The translations under genes were made by a program, and so were the position numbers. A DNA stretch of 64,000 nt from Siphonodentalium dalli. Taxonomy: Eukaryota; Mollusca; Scaphopoda; Gadilida; Siphonodentaliidae. The notes beneath the pieces are model-generated. The model did not search any database and was not told the origin of the DNA. It worked only from the letters and a program-made list of their open reading frames with translations. Of this stretch, positions 53,001-64,000 are shown piece by piece (the first letter of the stretch is position 1; each line of letters starts with the position of its first letter). The stretch is from contig CP136062.1 of NCBI GenBank assembly GCA_032622095.1, forward strand, positions 164,296,875 to 164,360,874. The letters are read 5' to 3'.

Positions 53001-53830
53001 CTGCATGTAGCATATTGTTACACGAATATGTCCATTGTCCAACTATAAAACACAATAGTGTGTCCCTTAAAGGAGTATTCACACTGTACAATTGAATCAA
53101 ATTACTGTACCAGTAAAGGGTTTCACATAGTTTTCCATGACCCATATCACCATATCACATTCGAACTCAATGTGGTCAACTTCTTACAAAGGATCACCGG
53201 AGTCTAACTTTAACATATATTTGTTTTAATTAATGGCGTATCCGGACTGTAAAATTGGATCAAATGAATATAGCCATCATATGTTGGCAAAGCTCGTGAT
53301 GACGCATATCACCCGATGTTCGACTGGGAGTGGTCACTTTATTACACAATGATGCCCAATGTCCAACATCACAAAATAATTGTATCAATTAAGCGCGTAT
53401 CGTCACAGTAAAATGGGCCCAAATGACTATAACCATCATAATTTGACCTATCACGATATTCACAAGTTCGCGATGACCCATTTCAACAGTATTTCGAACT
53501 ACGTGTGGTTCTTTTATTACACAACGATCAATGTAGTCCAACTTCTACCCAAAATTGAGTCAATTGATGACGTATCCGCACTGTAGAATGGGCCCAAATG
53601 ACTACGACCATCATATTTTGGCCTATCACGATATTCACAAGTTCGAGATGACCCATATCACCAGTATTTCGAACTGCGTGTGGTCCTTTTAATACACAAC
53701 GGTCAATGTAGTCCATCTTCAACCCACGACTTTGTCAATTAAGGGCGTATCTGCACTGTAGAATTGGCCGAAATGACTATAACCATCATATTTTGGCCAA
53801 TCACGATATTCACAAGTTCGGGATTCACGG
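53001..53830 (+). repeat. ~175-bp satellite array
   Basis: Four to five units with 'gatgacccatatcaccagta', 'tttcgaactgcgtgtggtcc', 'acacaacg(a/g)tcaatgtagtc' and 'accatcatattttggcc' near 53,150, 53,300, 53,474 and 53,648. No coding content. Confidence 0.75.
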
Positions 53831-55300
53831 ACAATAATTGCATACCTAATTCACGGGCAGTAATTGCATACAAGAAAAATCCTAGTCTTCGCGATAAGTT
53901 AGTTCATTCAACGCTCCCTCAAATATCGGCTGATTAGCGACCATGTACCTCTATAAAACAATTTAATATGTTCAACGCGGGACCATTGCCTGCATAACAC
54001 ACAAAAAACAAAAGACCATTGCCTGCATAACCAAAACAAAACAAAACAAAACAAAACAAAAAAAGCCACTCGGCTCATTCATTTCAAGCACATTAATTTT
54101 TATCTCAACAATCCAATAGACATCGGAGCATTCCGACATCAAAACAAAATCCAAATCTGGATGCGATACTCCAGACACAACCTTAAAAGATTTTCCCTGT
54201 GCCTATGCGTTCTTTCTCATAAAAATCATATTTCGGCTCGTGCCAGGTATACCAAGTTTGTTCTGTAAAATACAACTGTCACTTCACACTGTTGGGTGCG
54301 GACCCAGACCACGTGTATGAATGAGGGTTCTAATATTTATTTAACCACCCCCCCCCCTTTTTTTTGCTTACTTTATCGGGGGCTAATTGTACAGAATATG
54401 GAGAAAATTCTTTTAACTTCCAGCATTCATTCGAATCACGGAGTTGAAACAGAACATCATATGTACGCCAGGGTCTACAAAATTTCACACCTTGTTCAGC
54501 AGTCAATCATGAAACTGAATTAACTGAAGCAAACTCTTGTTCACGGCATTCTGACAATTCATTTATTTTGACCCAATAACACTATAATGCGCATGTCGGG
54601 ACCATTGCAAACAAATATCTGCTGTCCCATATATTTGATTCTTTGTTAACACTACATCCTGCTGGTCGCATAAAATTACAACACATAACGACCCATACAT
54701 CCCCGATCTCTCTGTGTCAAAGGCACCACGCCGATCTATCTGAGAATATCAAATTACAGCGGATGTAGTTTCACCCCTTTCTAAAAGGTCCAAGTCCCAG
54801 CCACTTCCTTTGGAACAACGGGGAGCGGATGGAATTAAGTCTCCGGACAGTATATAATCTCACCAACAAATACAGAGGTCCTTCTATATATATTTGTGCT
54901 TTTTTAGACTCATTTGGATTATTTGTGTTTATTTCTCAGACTTCAGCAGTCAGATGCTCGTAGCCCGTTTATATATAACCATGGGTATATGCCAGATATA
55001 ACCGTACAAAGAAAACGCCGTTCTTTTCACCGTGTATTTATCCATGGTATGCGTGCCTGTGGTTGTCCGCAACATGGTGCCCGGTGTTATTGCTTGAAAG
55101 GTAATCATGTTCGACTGGTGTTGTCAGATTGTTAATATGAGATTAGCGGTTTCTATGTCTTGTCTGGTCACATTTACTGTTTGAACTTTGTCTGAAATAG
55201 ACGCACTTTTTATACTAGAATTTGCACAACAGGAGCGCAGGGAAATCGCACGTCGAGTTGGTTTAAGGGTTTTTAGAAAAAGTATTTACATGATATAGAC
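53831..55300. other. no gene supported
   Basis: Contains an (AAAAC)n tract (54,034-54,060), a repeated 'gaccattgcctgcataac' (53,981 and 54,014) and small ORFs. The 73-codon ORF at 54,914-55,135 ends in a Cys/Arg-rich stretch but has no recognisable domain. Confidence 0.4.
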
Positions 55301-55307
55301 AGAGACG

Positions 55308-55725
55308 TGGCGACAGGGGTGGGGGTTGGGATGTATCACCCCCCCCCCCCCAACTTTGGTCAAAATGTTCAACAGTTGGAAATATCATACCTGCCAAAAC
55401 ATTAGTTGGAAATTTCACACCAACATTAAGTTGAAAATGTTCTTGTAGTTTGATTTTCAAACAATTTATTTGCATATTTTCCTATTTTTGGTAAATATTT
55501 TGGACTGAAATGGTCATCAGTCGGAAATGTCCAACCTTAGGAGGGTGACAGGGTTGTTGTCACATTGCCACTACATCAGATATTTAAATATGCATGTTAT
55601 GTCGAGATCTCGAGATAATATGTCGAGATCTCGAGATAAAATGTCGAGATTTCGAGATAATTATATCGAGATCTCGAGATAATTTTTGTATTGAGTATGT
55701 CGCAAATCAGCCACCGTACTACTCA
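55308..55725. repeat. compact copy of the C-run and CTCGAG-satellite repeat
   Basis: 55,308-55,555 matches parts of 18,226-18,760 in the same orientation. 55,558-55,725 matches 19,735-19,992 in inverse orientation, with only four CTCGAG units (55,597-55,688) against about nine in the VPS4 copies. The flanks TTGTCACATTGCCACTACAT and ATGTCGCAAATCAGCCACCG are shared. Confidence 0.75.
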
Positions 55726-55855
55726 ATAATCTGAATTCAGATTCTGTATCCACATTCTCACGGAATAACGACTCGGAGGTTTGAGAACAAACATATTACC
55801 CGAACAATAAATGAATCTGGGTGACTTTTATCAATCCAAAACCACTGGATTCAAG

Positions 55856-55983
55856 CTTAACCACAGCTGAATTGTGGGTAACTTTTCGGGATTTAGCTCG
55901 GGGAGAGCTTTCCGATGAATGGCAACAAGCCATATTTCCGACTAAATCCTGAAAAGTTACCCATAATTCTGCTCTGGTTAAGC
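55856..55983. repeat. 128-bp inverted repeat
   Basis: CTTAACCACAGCTGAATTGT...GGGTAACTTTTCGGGATTTA is mirrored by TAAATCCTGAAAAGTTACCC...CTCTGGTTAAG, arms of about 45 bases around a ~38-base centre. A small foldback element or a strong hairpin. No repeated flanks seen. Confidence 0.7.
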
Positions 55984-56745
55984 AGTTGATTAATTAGGGC
56001 ATTATTGTACATATATAATGATCCATCCCTTAAAGGGACCCAAGGCACTCACAGTGGGTAAATACGTAAAAGTTAAATAAAGTATGTAGAAACAGCACCA
56101 ATAAGAAAATTGGGAAGATAAACTTTGTTGTTTTTTAAATATTGATAGCTCTCCAATAATGAAATTTTGTGTGTTGAAACCACTGTCTTGTAAAGAAAAC
56201 TGTTTCAGTCATTTGTCAGCAACAATCACTAATCGAGAAGTAAGAAAAAATATTTCAGTCTAAATATGATTTTCAGAATATTTCTCAATGCAATGTATAC
56301 TGTTATGTTTTGATTAAACTTCAGTATCTTATAAATTGAACTTTGATCAATAATGCCACTGCAACAGTAATGTTTATATAACTATGGTTTCGACAGGCGA
56401 AATCTCATTGTTGGGGAGTTATTAATAATGAACATATATTATTACATTTACTTGTCTATGATAGTTGATTTACATACTTTTTTTTTTATAAAATTGATGC
56501 TAATTCGCATGAACCAACTGTGAAAGACTTGAGTCCTTTTAAGTTTATGGATGTTCATATACAAGCAGAGAACCAATCTAAGGTTCAATTGTATAAATGT
56601 TCAAATAAGTTCAACAAATGCCGAAAAGGCTGGGTTTTTTTACCTCATCTGTTGAACATTCCAAGCAAGCCTGCAAATAGGTCAACATGACCGCTTTCGC
56701 AGATTGCTGCTTCCAGAAGGATACGCACTACGTTCATGACTGAAC
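55984..56745. other. no gene seen
   Basis: AT-rich, no ORF of note. Confidence 0.4.
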
Positions 56746-56746
56746 T

Positions 56747-57173
56747 AGCCTGCAAATAGCGTATCTGTCATTCGCAGAATGAGGTCCACAGAGGGTGAAT
56801 TTAGTGATGCCATCCCACATAGCGGGCTAGCATCACCAAATTAACCCTCTAGAGGCCTCATTCTGCTTAGGCATCATATTATGGGATGTATCTATAGTCT
56901 CAAATTAACATTATATTTAGTTAAGTTTCTATATCCCCTAATTTGCAGAAGATAACATGCATAATCGAGGTGCCCAATGGGTGAGTATCACCATCTTCAA
57001 CTGGGGAACTTCAATCTGATCCTAGGTCTCCCATAGCAGTTGAGGGCCTAAGCAGAATGAGGTCCCCATAGGGTGAATGTGGTGATGCTAGCCCGCTGTG
57101 CGGTATAGCATCACTGAATTCACCATCTGGGGACCTCATTCTGCAAATGACAGACACGCTATTTGCAGGCTTG
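56747..57173. mobile_element. foldback (MITE-like) element, second copy
   Basis: Ends TAGCCTGCAAATAGCG and TATTTGCAGGCTTG, with subterminal GTC-ATT-GCAGAATGAGG and its inverse. Internal landmarks appear in inverse order to the copy at 3,593-3,997. An extra CAAGCCTGCAAATAGG lies just upstream (56,668), possibly a relic of another copy. Confidence 0.65.
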
Positions 57174-57454
57174 TTTCCAAGAAATGAATGAGAATCAACG
57201 ATAATTTATCAAATGGATAATTTGCAGGTTTGATGAATGCAAACTGCAGTTAAGAGAATCACAAGTTCGTGTCAAATATACCTCTTACATCAAGAAAGGT
57301 TGACAAAGTTATAATGGTGTGTGTGAAACTTCATGGACCTGTATAAAAATGATAACATGCTAATTTTGTTCAGACACTAAAAGAATACATGTGCCTTTTA
57401 AACAAACTGTACGTTAACCCTTTTATGATGGGAGCTGCGCTGGTGCAGCATTAT

Positions 57455-57665
57455 AGATCCAGTGCCAGTATATTCTCTTAAATATGCGAGTCTTCCATAG
57501 GGTGCCTCGCATATATAAGAGAATGCACTGGCTTATAACTTCAAGGTAAATTTAGTTAGGCCAATGTATGCTATATATATATATATATGAGAGGCTCCTT
57601 ATGAGAGTCTCATTATGGGAGACTTGCATAATTATATAAGAGAATGCATTGACACAAGGTTTTTG
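57455..57665. repeat. palindromic repeat with TATAAGAGAATGCACTGG units, second copy
   Basis: Same family as 5,340-5,535: 'ccagtgccagtatattctct', 'atataagagaatgcactggc' and 'tataagagaatgcattgaca'. Confidence 0.55.
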
Positions 57666-60203
57666 CATAATTTCTGGAAACTTCATGGAAGGTTTAATAA
57701 ACATTAATCCACTGAGTACATTTAATATGATAATATGCAAGGCATATAGAAAGACCCCGTCATAATAGTAAGAATTATATTTTATTGAATACGGGTGCTT
57801 TAAATAATCATTATGATATATAATTAAAGTGTTATATATTAACACCATTGATATGAAGTGGGAAGAAGTAAACAAAAACATCGTATTGGCTGCTGACATC
57901 AGAACAAAATCAACACTTCACTTCATGTACATGTCAAACTTGATGTGGTAATATAATTAACTCAGATGACATGTGTATGAGCATGGCTTCACTCGTGGTT
58001 TGTGGATTTGATGACAAGTTTATCTGCTTTCATTCTGATATATATGTGTGATTCTTACAAGCAATTTCCATATCTTATTTTCCCCGTGGAAATACGGTAA
58101 ACTTTAAAGTCATATTATTTTTCGCTCAGTTTTAAATTTGCGCACCAATGGGTGTGCAAAATATAGTACTGCGCGAATTTAAATACTAGTAAGGTAGCTA
58201 AAATTTAATACACAGTACTAAATCAAACCGGTATAATATAACTAGTAACTGAAGCACGTGTCTGCGTTTATATGTCCAGTATGGCGTATAGCGGCTAAAA
58301 CGACGTTAAACTCTCAATTAATAAATGAATCAATAAAGGTGGAGTCTATAGTGAGGTGAAATCAGTCGTCGCGAAGACGACATGACCCATTCGGTCATGT
58401 CTGGATTCTGGCCCTCAGAATTCCGTTAAAACAACTAATCCTTCAAATTATTACAAAAAACTACGGCTTATTACTGCAGATTTCTCATTCACCACACCAG
58501 AAAGCTTCTAAATGCGGATCAAAAATCGGAGGTATTGTGTTCCAGCCAAGAGTGCATGGCCCAGCCATTGTTCATACATAAACGTCGAAAGCAACTAATG
58601 CGGTCATATTGGTTACATACTGCAACTATAAGACATCCAGCGAATACACACCCCACGAAAACCCGAAATGTGTTGTCCTGCGAGATATCCGATCGCTATA
58701 GCTCAATTTGACACGGCCAGATTAAACTTTCCACAATATCCTAAAACAATAAAGCTTCGCAAATCATCGGCATAGTCAATAGAACTTTCACGAACTTGGA
58801 CATTCCAACTACAGCTTTTACCGGACTCGGGGTCGCAATACAACTGTAACGTGTCCCAAAATAACCGCATCCGGGGTAGTACTATAGCTTTTAAAGCGAC
58901 CCAATCTATTTATAAAACCTACATCGGCCCACGTCTTTCAAATATTTGGCCAACATTATACACCGGTGGCTTTAATGGCGCTTTAACGTCATGACGCCGT
59001 AACTGCCTTCATTTAGCTAACAAATGAAACTGATCTAATATGAACCTATGCCGGACATATTCATAACTACTTACTTTTTATAAATAAATAAATACTTCAG
59101 TTGTCCATTATCACATATCGGAAGCAAATTCGTTTCATTGCTGATTCTGCGATTTTGTGAAAACATTGCCGGAAGTCAAGTGATTTTTTCACCTGCATGG
59201 TATACTGTAAATTATGCGTGATTTACGCTTTCGATATAAATGTGAAAAATATAATGCACGCCGTGAATTTAAATTGGAAGAGTTCGAAAATGACTGGTTC
59301 TTGTTCAAATTTGCCGTGAAAGAAAATGCACAATAATTACTCCTATCACCAGAAATGTTATTATTGCTACTATTATATTACTCTTACTATTCATAGCCAT
59401 CCTTAGTTGGCCATGAATGCATACAGAAATGTCGACCAGAGCACATAACTAATTATTACTTCCATTATGTATATATATACCCACATCACATGTTCTTATA
59501 CCCTGTTAAAGAAACTATATCTACTTGTTCACCACCGATAACAGCCGACCTTCACCCACGGGACTAAGGCTACGTTCACACACCTCGACAAACTGCACGC
59601 CAAATTTCCACACGATTCGCCAAATTAAAGCTAATTCCTGCACATATGAATGATATATCTTGAATTCTTAATGTATATTATTTTAGCATTAGAACATATG
59701 ATTTTAGATACTAAACACAAATACCGATTACACATTTGACCCTTAAAAATATTTTATATTGTATGTCTGAAATCTCTAAAATTCCATGAGCGCATATATA
59801 TTTCCAGTCTTCGAAACTGTCCAATATATAACAGACGGCAAGGACTGAAAGTAATACTCGTAGTTTATACTCCATATTTAGCAAATCTTTGACATGTAAG
59901 TCAAATGCTACGTTTTCCCCTGACAGGGTATCCCGGTTCGTGAACGTGGCCTCAGTCGGGATTGTATGTAAGTCACCTATGAAAGCGGGTATGTCTGTAG
60001 AGAGCGCAAGACAGAGCGATAGGCGTGTGTCTGCATATTAATATATTCTTTAGATGTAAATTGTATTAGATATGTATACGTATGTTCAAATGTTATTCAA
60101 TAAAAATATTATACAAAAAAAAACAATTATGTGTGACGTCACAAGTACGCCCGCCCGCCTGTTACCTATACACGACTCGAGCTCGGCGCGCATAATAACT
60201 CAC
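57666..60203. other. intronic DNA, no gene seen
   Basis: AT-rich. At 58,270-58,340 'tatggcgtatagcggctaaa' followed by 'acgacgttaaactctcaatt' and AATAAATGAAT looks like the tail of a retroposon. At 58,363-58,412 two short hairpins sit side by side. No exon of VPS4 or of another recognisable gene. Confidence 0.45.
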
Positions 60204-60241
60204 CCCGTACAGCAAGATTCCTCGCCATGGTTTCCGGTTGC
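60204..60241 (-). CDS. VPS4: VPS4-like ATPase, 38-nt exon before the P-loop
   Basis: Seen: acceptor ATCTTTCAG, 38 nt, donor GTGAGT. It reads (G)NRKPWRGILLYG, ending exactly on a Gly codon (phase 0). Known: VPS4 has GKRTPWRGILLFG directly before PPGTGKS. The next exon in order starts with CCG in phase 0 (P-T-G-T-G-K-S), which fits. The intron that follows is about 30 kb to the nearer copy of the P-loop exon (30,228) and contains the Helitron-like run and the large inverted-repeat element. The exon is too short to stand out as an ORF and was found from family motif and splice sites. Confidence 0.88.
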
Positions 60242-60784
60242 CTGAAAGATATACCTTATACATTAGAAAGTGTAACTAGAGAATTTCAGCTCAGATTGGC
60301 TACTTATAGGATCATGCTCTTAAAGAACTGAAAGAAAACACAAGAGTAGATCACCCTCCTCTAAAATTATTTTAATTTTAATCAGTGGGAAATTTAAGAC
60401 AGGAAATGAAATAACTCCGCAAAATTGACTCACTGACTGAACTCAAAATCGCAGGTGTGCATGTCCCCATTTTGGTTGACATCTGTGACAAGTTTTAAAA
60501 AAAATTGACTGGAAAATGACGGGATACAGGCTTTGACAAAAGATGCGTCCCAGGATGTACGATTCTATGTCGAAAAAAAAGGCAAAAACTCCGCCAAAAT
60601 GAGTCCAAACGAACTCAAAATCGCAGGTGCAAAGTTTCCCATGCTGGTTGATATAAGTGCCAAGTTTTTAAAACAATTACAAGAAAATGACAGAATACAG
60701 ACTTGCACAATGTTCCAGCTAACAGTTGATTTATTTTTTTGGAGTAAAGATATAATAAATACACTGATAACATCTTAGTCTTAC
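60242..60784. other. short VPS4 intron with a dispersed direct repeat
   Basis: Two ~120-bp units (60,414-60,540 and 60,585-60,705) share 'aactcaaaatcgcaggtg', 'tggttgat' and 'gaaaatgac'. A 24-nt microexon coding a KFPHLFT-like peptide was looked for on the minus strand and not found. Confidence 0.55.
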
Positions 60785-60880
60785 CAGGTAAGATCACAGC
60801 TTCTTTTAGGGCTTCCTTCGCGCCCTCCAACCCAGCTACATCATTCCAGCTCACATTTGGTTTGGTCATCACAATAGCAC
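60785..60880 (-). CDS. VPS4: VPS4-like ATPase, exon opening the AAA domain
   Basis: Seen: a 96-nt exon with acceptor TTTCAG and donor GTAAG, coding [20 protein letters not shown] and then [12 protein letters not shown]. Known: this is the signature N-terminal boundary of the VPS4 AAA domain (the family has [28 protein letters not shown]), which strips ESCRT-III filaments from endosomal and other membranes. The preceding intron is 3.1 kb. The following intron is 543 bp and leads to the exon at 60,241. In other VPS4 proteins eight residues (IKFPHLFT) lie between VILP and the next conserved Gly. They are absent from this exon and from the next, although direct joining of the two stays in frame (CCT G|GC). 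Confidence 0.93.
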
Positions 60881-63800
60881 CTGAAATTTCAAAGAATTGG
60901 AATACATTGTCACAGACATATGACAGGAGGGAAATAAATGAAAATGTCAATGACACAGTAGCTCAACATGGATGGGGGCATGTTGGACGCCGTCTTGAAT
61001 TCTGAATTTTTCTCAAAGCGGATTTTGGATATGTTATACACGAGATTTTCCCGCGTCGAATGACACCAAAACCGCTTCTTTACCAATTCCTTCTGGGTCT
61101 AACCCTTTGACGACCATTCTAAATATCCGCCATTTTCCATATTTTGACCGCCATTTTGGCAGCCATTTTGAGACAAAGCGCCAATTTTGGTTTCATTGAA
61201 TTGGAGTATTCATAGATATTGGTATGCCCAACTTACATTGTACAGTTCTGTCAATTTCTTGTTGATATATGACTGGAATCCCAATGGCGATTTTTGTGGA
61301 ATTTTATACCGCGTTCTGTAAAATCGAATTTTTTAGGGTGTAGATGAGTCTGGGACCTCATTTATGGTATCTTTCATTGCTCCAATGCTAATTTAACATG
61401 AATAAGACTAATCAAAGTAGACAGTCTGAACCATTATCAAACAAAAGGAATTGATCTTTAAGATATTAGGCAAAAACTTCAAATTTTCGAGTTTAGGCCG
61501 CCATTTTGGCGGCCATCTGGGACGAGGGGTTCCAATTTTTGCCATAAACAGGTGGCACAATATTTTACATTTGCAAAAATGTATACATTTGTATACATAT
61601 GACAACATTTGCTCTCACTATAGTCGAATTAATCTCAGTCAGAGTCTCTTTTGACTAACGGCAGTCATTTTGGACGCCATCTTGGACCCTGAATTTTCCC
61701 CAAAGCGGATTTTAGCGGATTTTGGATATGCTATACACACAAGATTATTTCGTCGCGGAAGGTTTTGCAAGCAAGCGTTGTTTATGCGGAACTCACATAA
61801 ACATCGATATACTAGCGACCACAAACAATTGCTCTATCACAAACCATCAGGAAGTGGGAATTATTGTGCACTACATGTACTAATATATATTATATATTAG
61901 TTTGTTTGGGCTCAAAACTGAATTAATTTATACACATTTACCACTATTTGATCGACGTAACGGGACCGCATTGTACGACCAAGACATCGTTTGTGATCGC
62001 ATGTATATCGACGTTTCCAGGACGCATAATCAACACTTGTTTTGCCCATATAGTGACCAGTGTATTCAATCTCGTACTTAGGGTAATGATGGTCGCGGTT
62101 ATCCGGTTGTGATTAGGTTAATGCCCGCAGCGGTTAACCGGTTAGGAAAAAACCCAAACGTCCCAGCACTAGAAGGCGGGAAAGATGACCACGTGGCATT
62201 GTTGATATACAATCATGTACATAAACTCAAAATTGGCCACGACAATAAGCAATGCTGTGGTAAATGCCGTGGCAACATGCCACCGCATTAAGTGTGCCGT
62301 GGGACATTTTTCCTTATTTCTATGGGTTGCATGTAGGTTGAGGCTCCAAAAGTAGTGAAGACAGGACCTACATGTACCACAGATCTTTATATAAATACCT
62401 GATGCTAAACTGGCACAAAATGCAACATTAATTATTACTGGCTAGGCTTTTCGTGGAAACTTTATGATGGGAAAGCTGACCATGTGGTATTGTTGACATG
62501 GCTTGGGGCTCCAAAAGGGACTGTGAAATATTCTACCATCCAATATTTATACATGACAAAAATACCAGTAAACTGGTGCAATATTGAGTTGAGCTCTCGA
62601 TTTGTATGTGCCACACCTGTGCTAATACGCCATATCGGCGTTATCAATGGGTTGCCGCAGGTAGTAATAACTGGATCTCTGAATAATAAGGGTACTGTTT
62701 TATTGAAGGTTGTTCATTATTTGAAGGGATCTTTACATCTTATGTTATTTATGGCAATCATTAGGCCATGTTGGGGATTTGTTTTGACTTATCAATTGGC
62801 GGATTTCTGCATCGACCTATTTGTAATAAGCGAGTCAATGTCGATTAGTCGACTAAACTTTCAACACTAGTCGATGAGTTTTCAGATCTCTCAGTGGAGT
62901 GGCCATCACCGGGCATTGCTATAGGCCAGTTTTCTTTTATAAAAACCTTTTTTGTGACTCATATTGATTGTGTATGTATTCAACTGACACTTTGTGTGTG
63001 TATCCAACTGATATTTGAACATTTCATGAATCGTGATGTCACATGAACAGAGTATGTGGGCTATTCACTTTGACAGCACCGGTCTCTTTGGTGTGATGAT
63101 GTGATGGTTTGACTTATACTGACAAAGCATTAGTCAGGACTGCATATTATTCAGGCCTCAAGTGCATGATTCCTTGCGTCCTGTTAACCGTCAGTGTTGG
63201 TGGTCGGCCTTCCTGGGATCCCGGGGCAAAAGGGGGTTGAGCTCTGTCTGTGACCAAATGTGAAGCCATGGTTGGGGAGGGGAATTGTGCCGCTCAACGG
63301 TACCATGCATATATATCATCTTAAATTTTCATTATGAACTTGAATATGTAGAGGATATACCGTAATAAAATGAATGCTGGTGTTTTTAAATGGATACTGA
63401 AAATTATGCCATGAGTGAGCAAGACAAATGTTATTTAAATAACTATATGCCTCATTCGCAATGACATAATTTAATACATATCCACTTAAAATCACCAGAT
63501 ATTCATTTTATTACAGTATATGCATTCCCAAAGTAATTCGCCATTTAAGATGATAAAATTAATTTGTAACAATCGCCTTTAATCGATGTATAAAAGTCAA
63601 CAGCTTGTTTACTATACCATCTGCAGAATAGAGAAATATAGTTCCCGAATTAATCAGTTATTTTCCCCACAATTCTGTCAAATTTTAACAGATTTTTATT
63701 ATAACCATAAAAGTAAAGGTAAAATAACTCGACTGATTCGAGAGTACTTTCAAATATCCCGGTATTCCATTGGTACGTGGGGGATATCGAAATTAATATT

Positions 63801-63970
63801 TAACTGCGATTTATTCAATAAATCACCACTATTCAATTTATCGCCATTGAGAGTATAATGAAACAATTATAACTTAATTGCAATTGATCTGGGATATATC
63901 CTTTCATAAAACATGTTACTTCTGTATGGAATTTTCACAATGCCCTGACTTTTTAAATGAATTGAATTAC
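60881..63970. other. VPS4 intron upstream of the ATPase domain
   Basis: Includes a direct repeat pair (60,985-61,050 and 61,660-61,745, 'aaagcggattttggatat') and GCCATTTT-rich sequence at 61,130-61,170 and 61,498-61,515. ORFs up to 128 codons (62,484-62,870) have no recognisable content. Confidence 0.5.
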
Positions 63971-64000
63971 CTGTCAGCTGATTCTCCAACTTTTTTGTCT
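63971..64000 (-). CDS. VPS4: VPS4-like ATPase, 3' end of linker exon (partial)
   Basis: Seen: on the minus strand the last 30 nt before a GTAATT donor read TKKLENQLT plus one base that completes a Gly codon with the next exon. Known: VPS4 proteins have a short basic, coiled segment of the type KKKLQxQLxG between the N-terminal MIT domain and the ATPase domain, running straight into AIV.xKPNV.W. The phase (one base left over) fits the exon at 60,880, which starts with GT. The exon continues past the window edge, so the MIT domain, which binds ESCRT-III tails, lies outside. The assignment rests on phase, order and motif together, because 30 nt alone would be weak. Confidence 0.75.

Noticed and set aside
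54914-55135. 73-codon ORF ending in a Cys/Arg-rich stretch, possible small secreted peptide
   Set aside because: No signal peptide at the N-terminus and no known cysteine framework or supporting context.
60604-60650. Plus-strand AAGTTTCCCATGCTG as the missing KFP.LF VPS4 peptide
   Set aside because: It is on the wrong strand and part of a dispersed direct repeat (second unit at 60,450).
63586-63858. 90-codon plus ORF in the first VPS4 intron of the window
   Set aside because: The composition is protein-like, but there is no recognisable domain, TATA box or conserved neighbour. Too weak to list as a gene.

Overview
The window looks like non-coding, repeat-dense nuclear DNA of a marine invertebrate, most likely a mollusc or other lophotrochozoan. 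It is AT-rich, with long introns, GT-AG splice sites, Helitron-like elements that carry internal minisatellites, foldback elements and microsatellites. The lineage is an inference. No bacterial or organellar gene organisation is visible.

The only recognisable cellular gene is a VPS4-type AAA ATPase (ESCRT-III disassembly), read on the minus strand across the whole window. Its exons, in transcript order, are: the end of the linker exon (63,971 to the window edge), the exon opening the ATPase domain (60,785-60,880), a 38-nt exon (60,204-60,241), then a P-loop exon and a Walker B/arginine-finger exon that each occur twice (30,110-30,228 and 28,116-28,340; 17,129-17,247 and 15,135-15,359). The two exon pairs lie in two copies of a ~13-kb direct tandem duplication (about 8,798-21,780 and 21,779-34,781) that differ at few positions outside simple repeats. 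Splicing the pairs in series would shift the frame and reach a stop, so only one pair can serve in a full-length transcript. The exons after the arginine fingers were not found.

The ~30-kb intron between 60,204 and 30,228 holds most of the mobile DNA. From 34.9 to 40.7 kb there is a run of Helitron-like non-autonomous elements, each with its own tandem-repeat array and, in several cases, a 3' hairpin followed by CTAG. From 40,982 to 52,159 lies the most striking object: an 11.2-kb element made of two ~3.4-kb inverted arms around a 3.9-kb core. Its ends read AGTAGTATATGGG...CCCATATACTACT, and it is flanked by 6-bp direct repeats (ACTGTT/ACTGGT). A related unfilled site (ACTGAT) lies 300 bp away. 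The ends and target-site size match Maverick/Polinton elements, but none of the usual integrase, polymerase or capsid genes is visible. The core has one open 201-codon orphan gene with its own TATA box and polyadenylation signal, and the left arm has a second small ORF with a TATA box.

Each 13-kb duplication unit also carries a 5.0-kb TA-flanked element with ~0.8-kb terminal inverted repeats, a satellite built on palindromic ATCTCGAGAT, and a retroposed sequence that starts with the 5' end of U2 snRNA. The remaining stretches (1-8.6 kb and 53-60 kb) hold dispersed repeats, short foldback elements and minisatellites, with no gene I can support.
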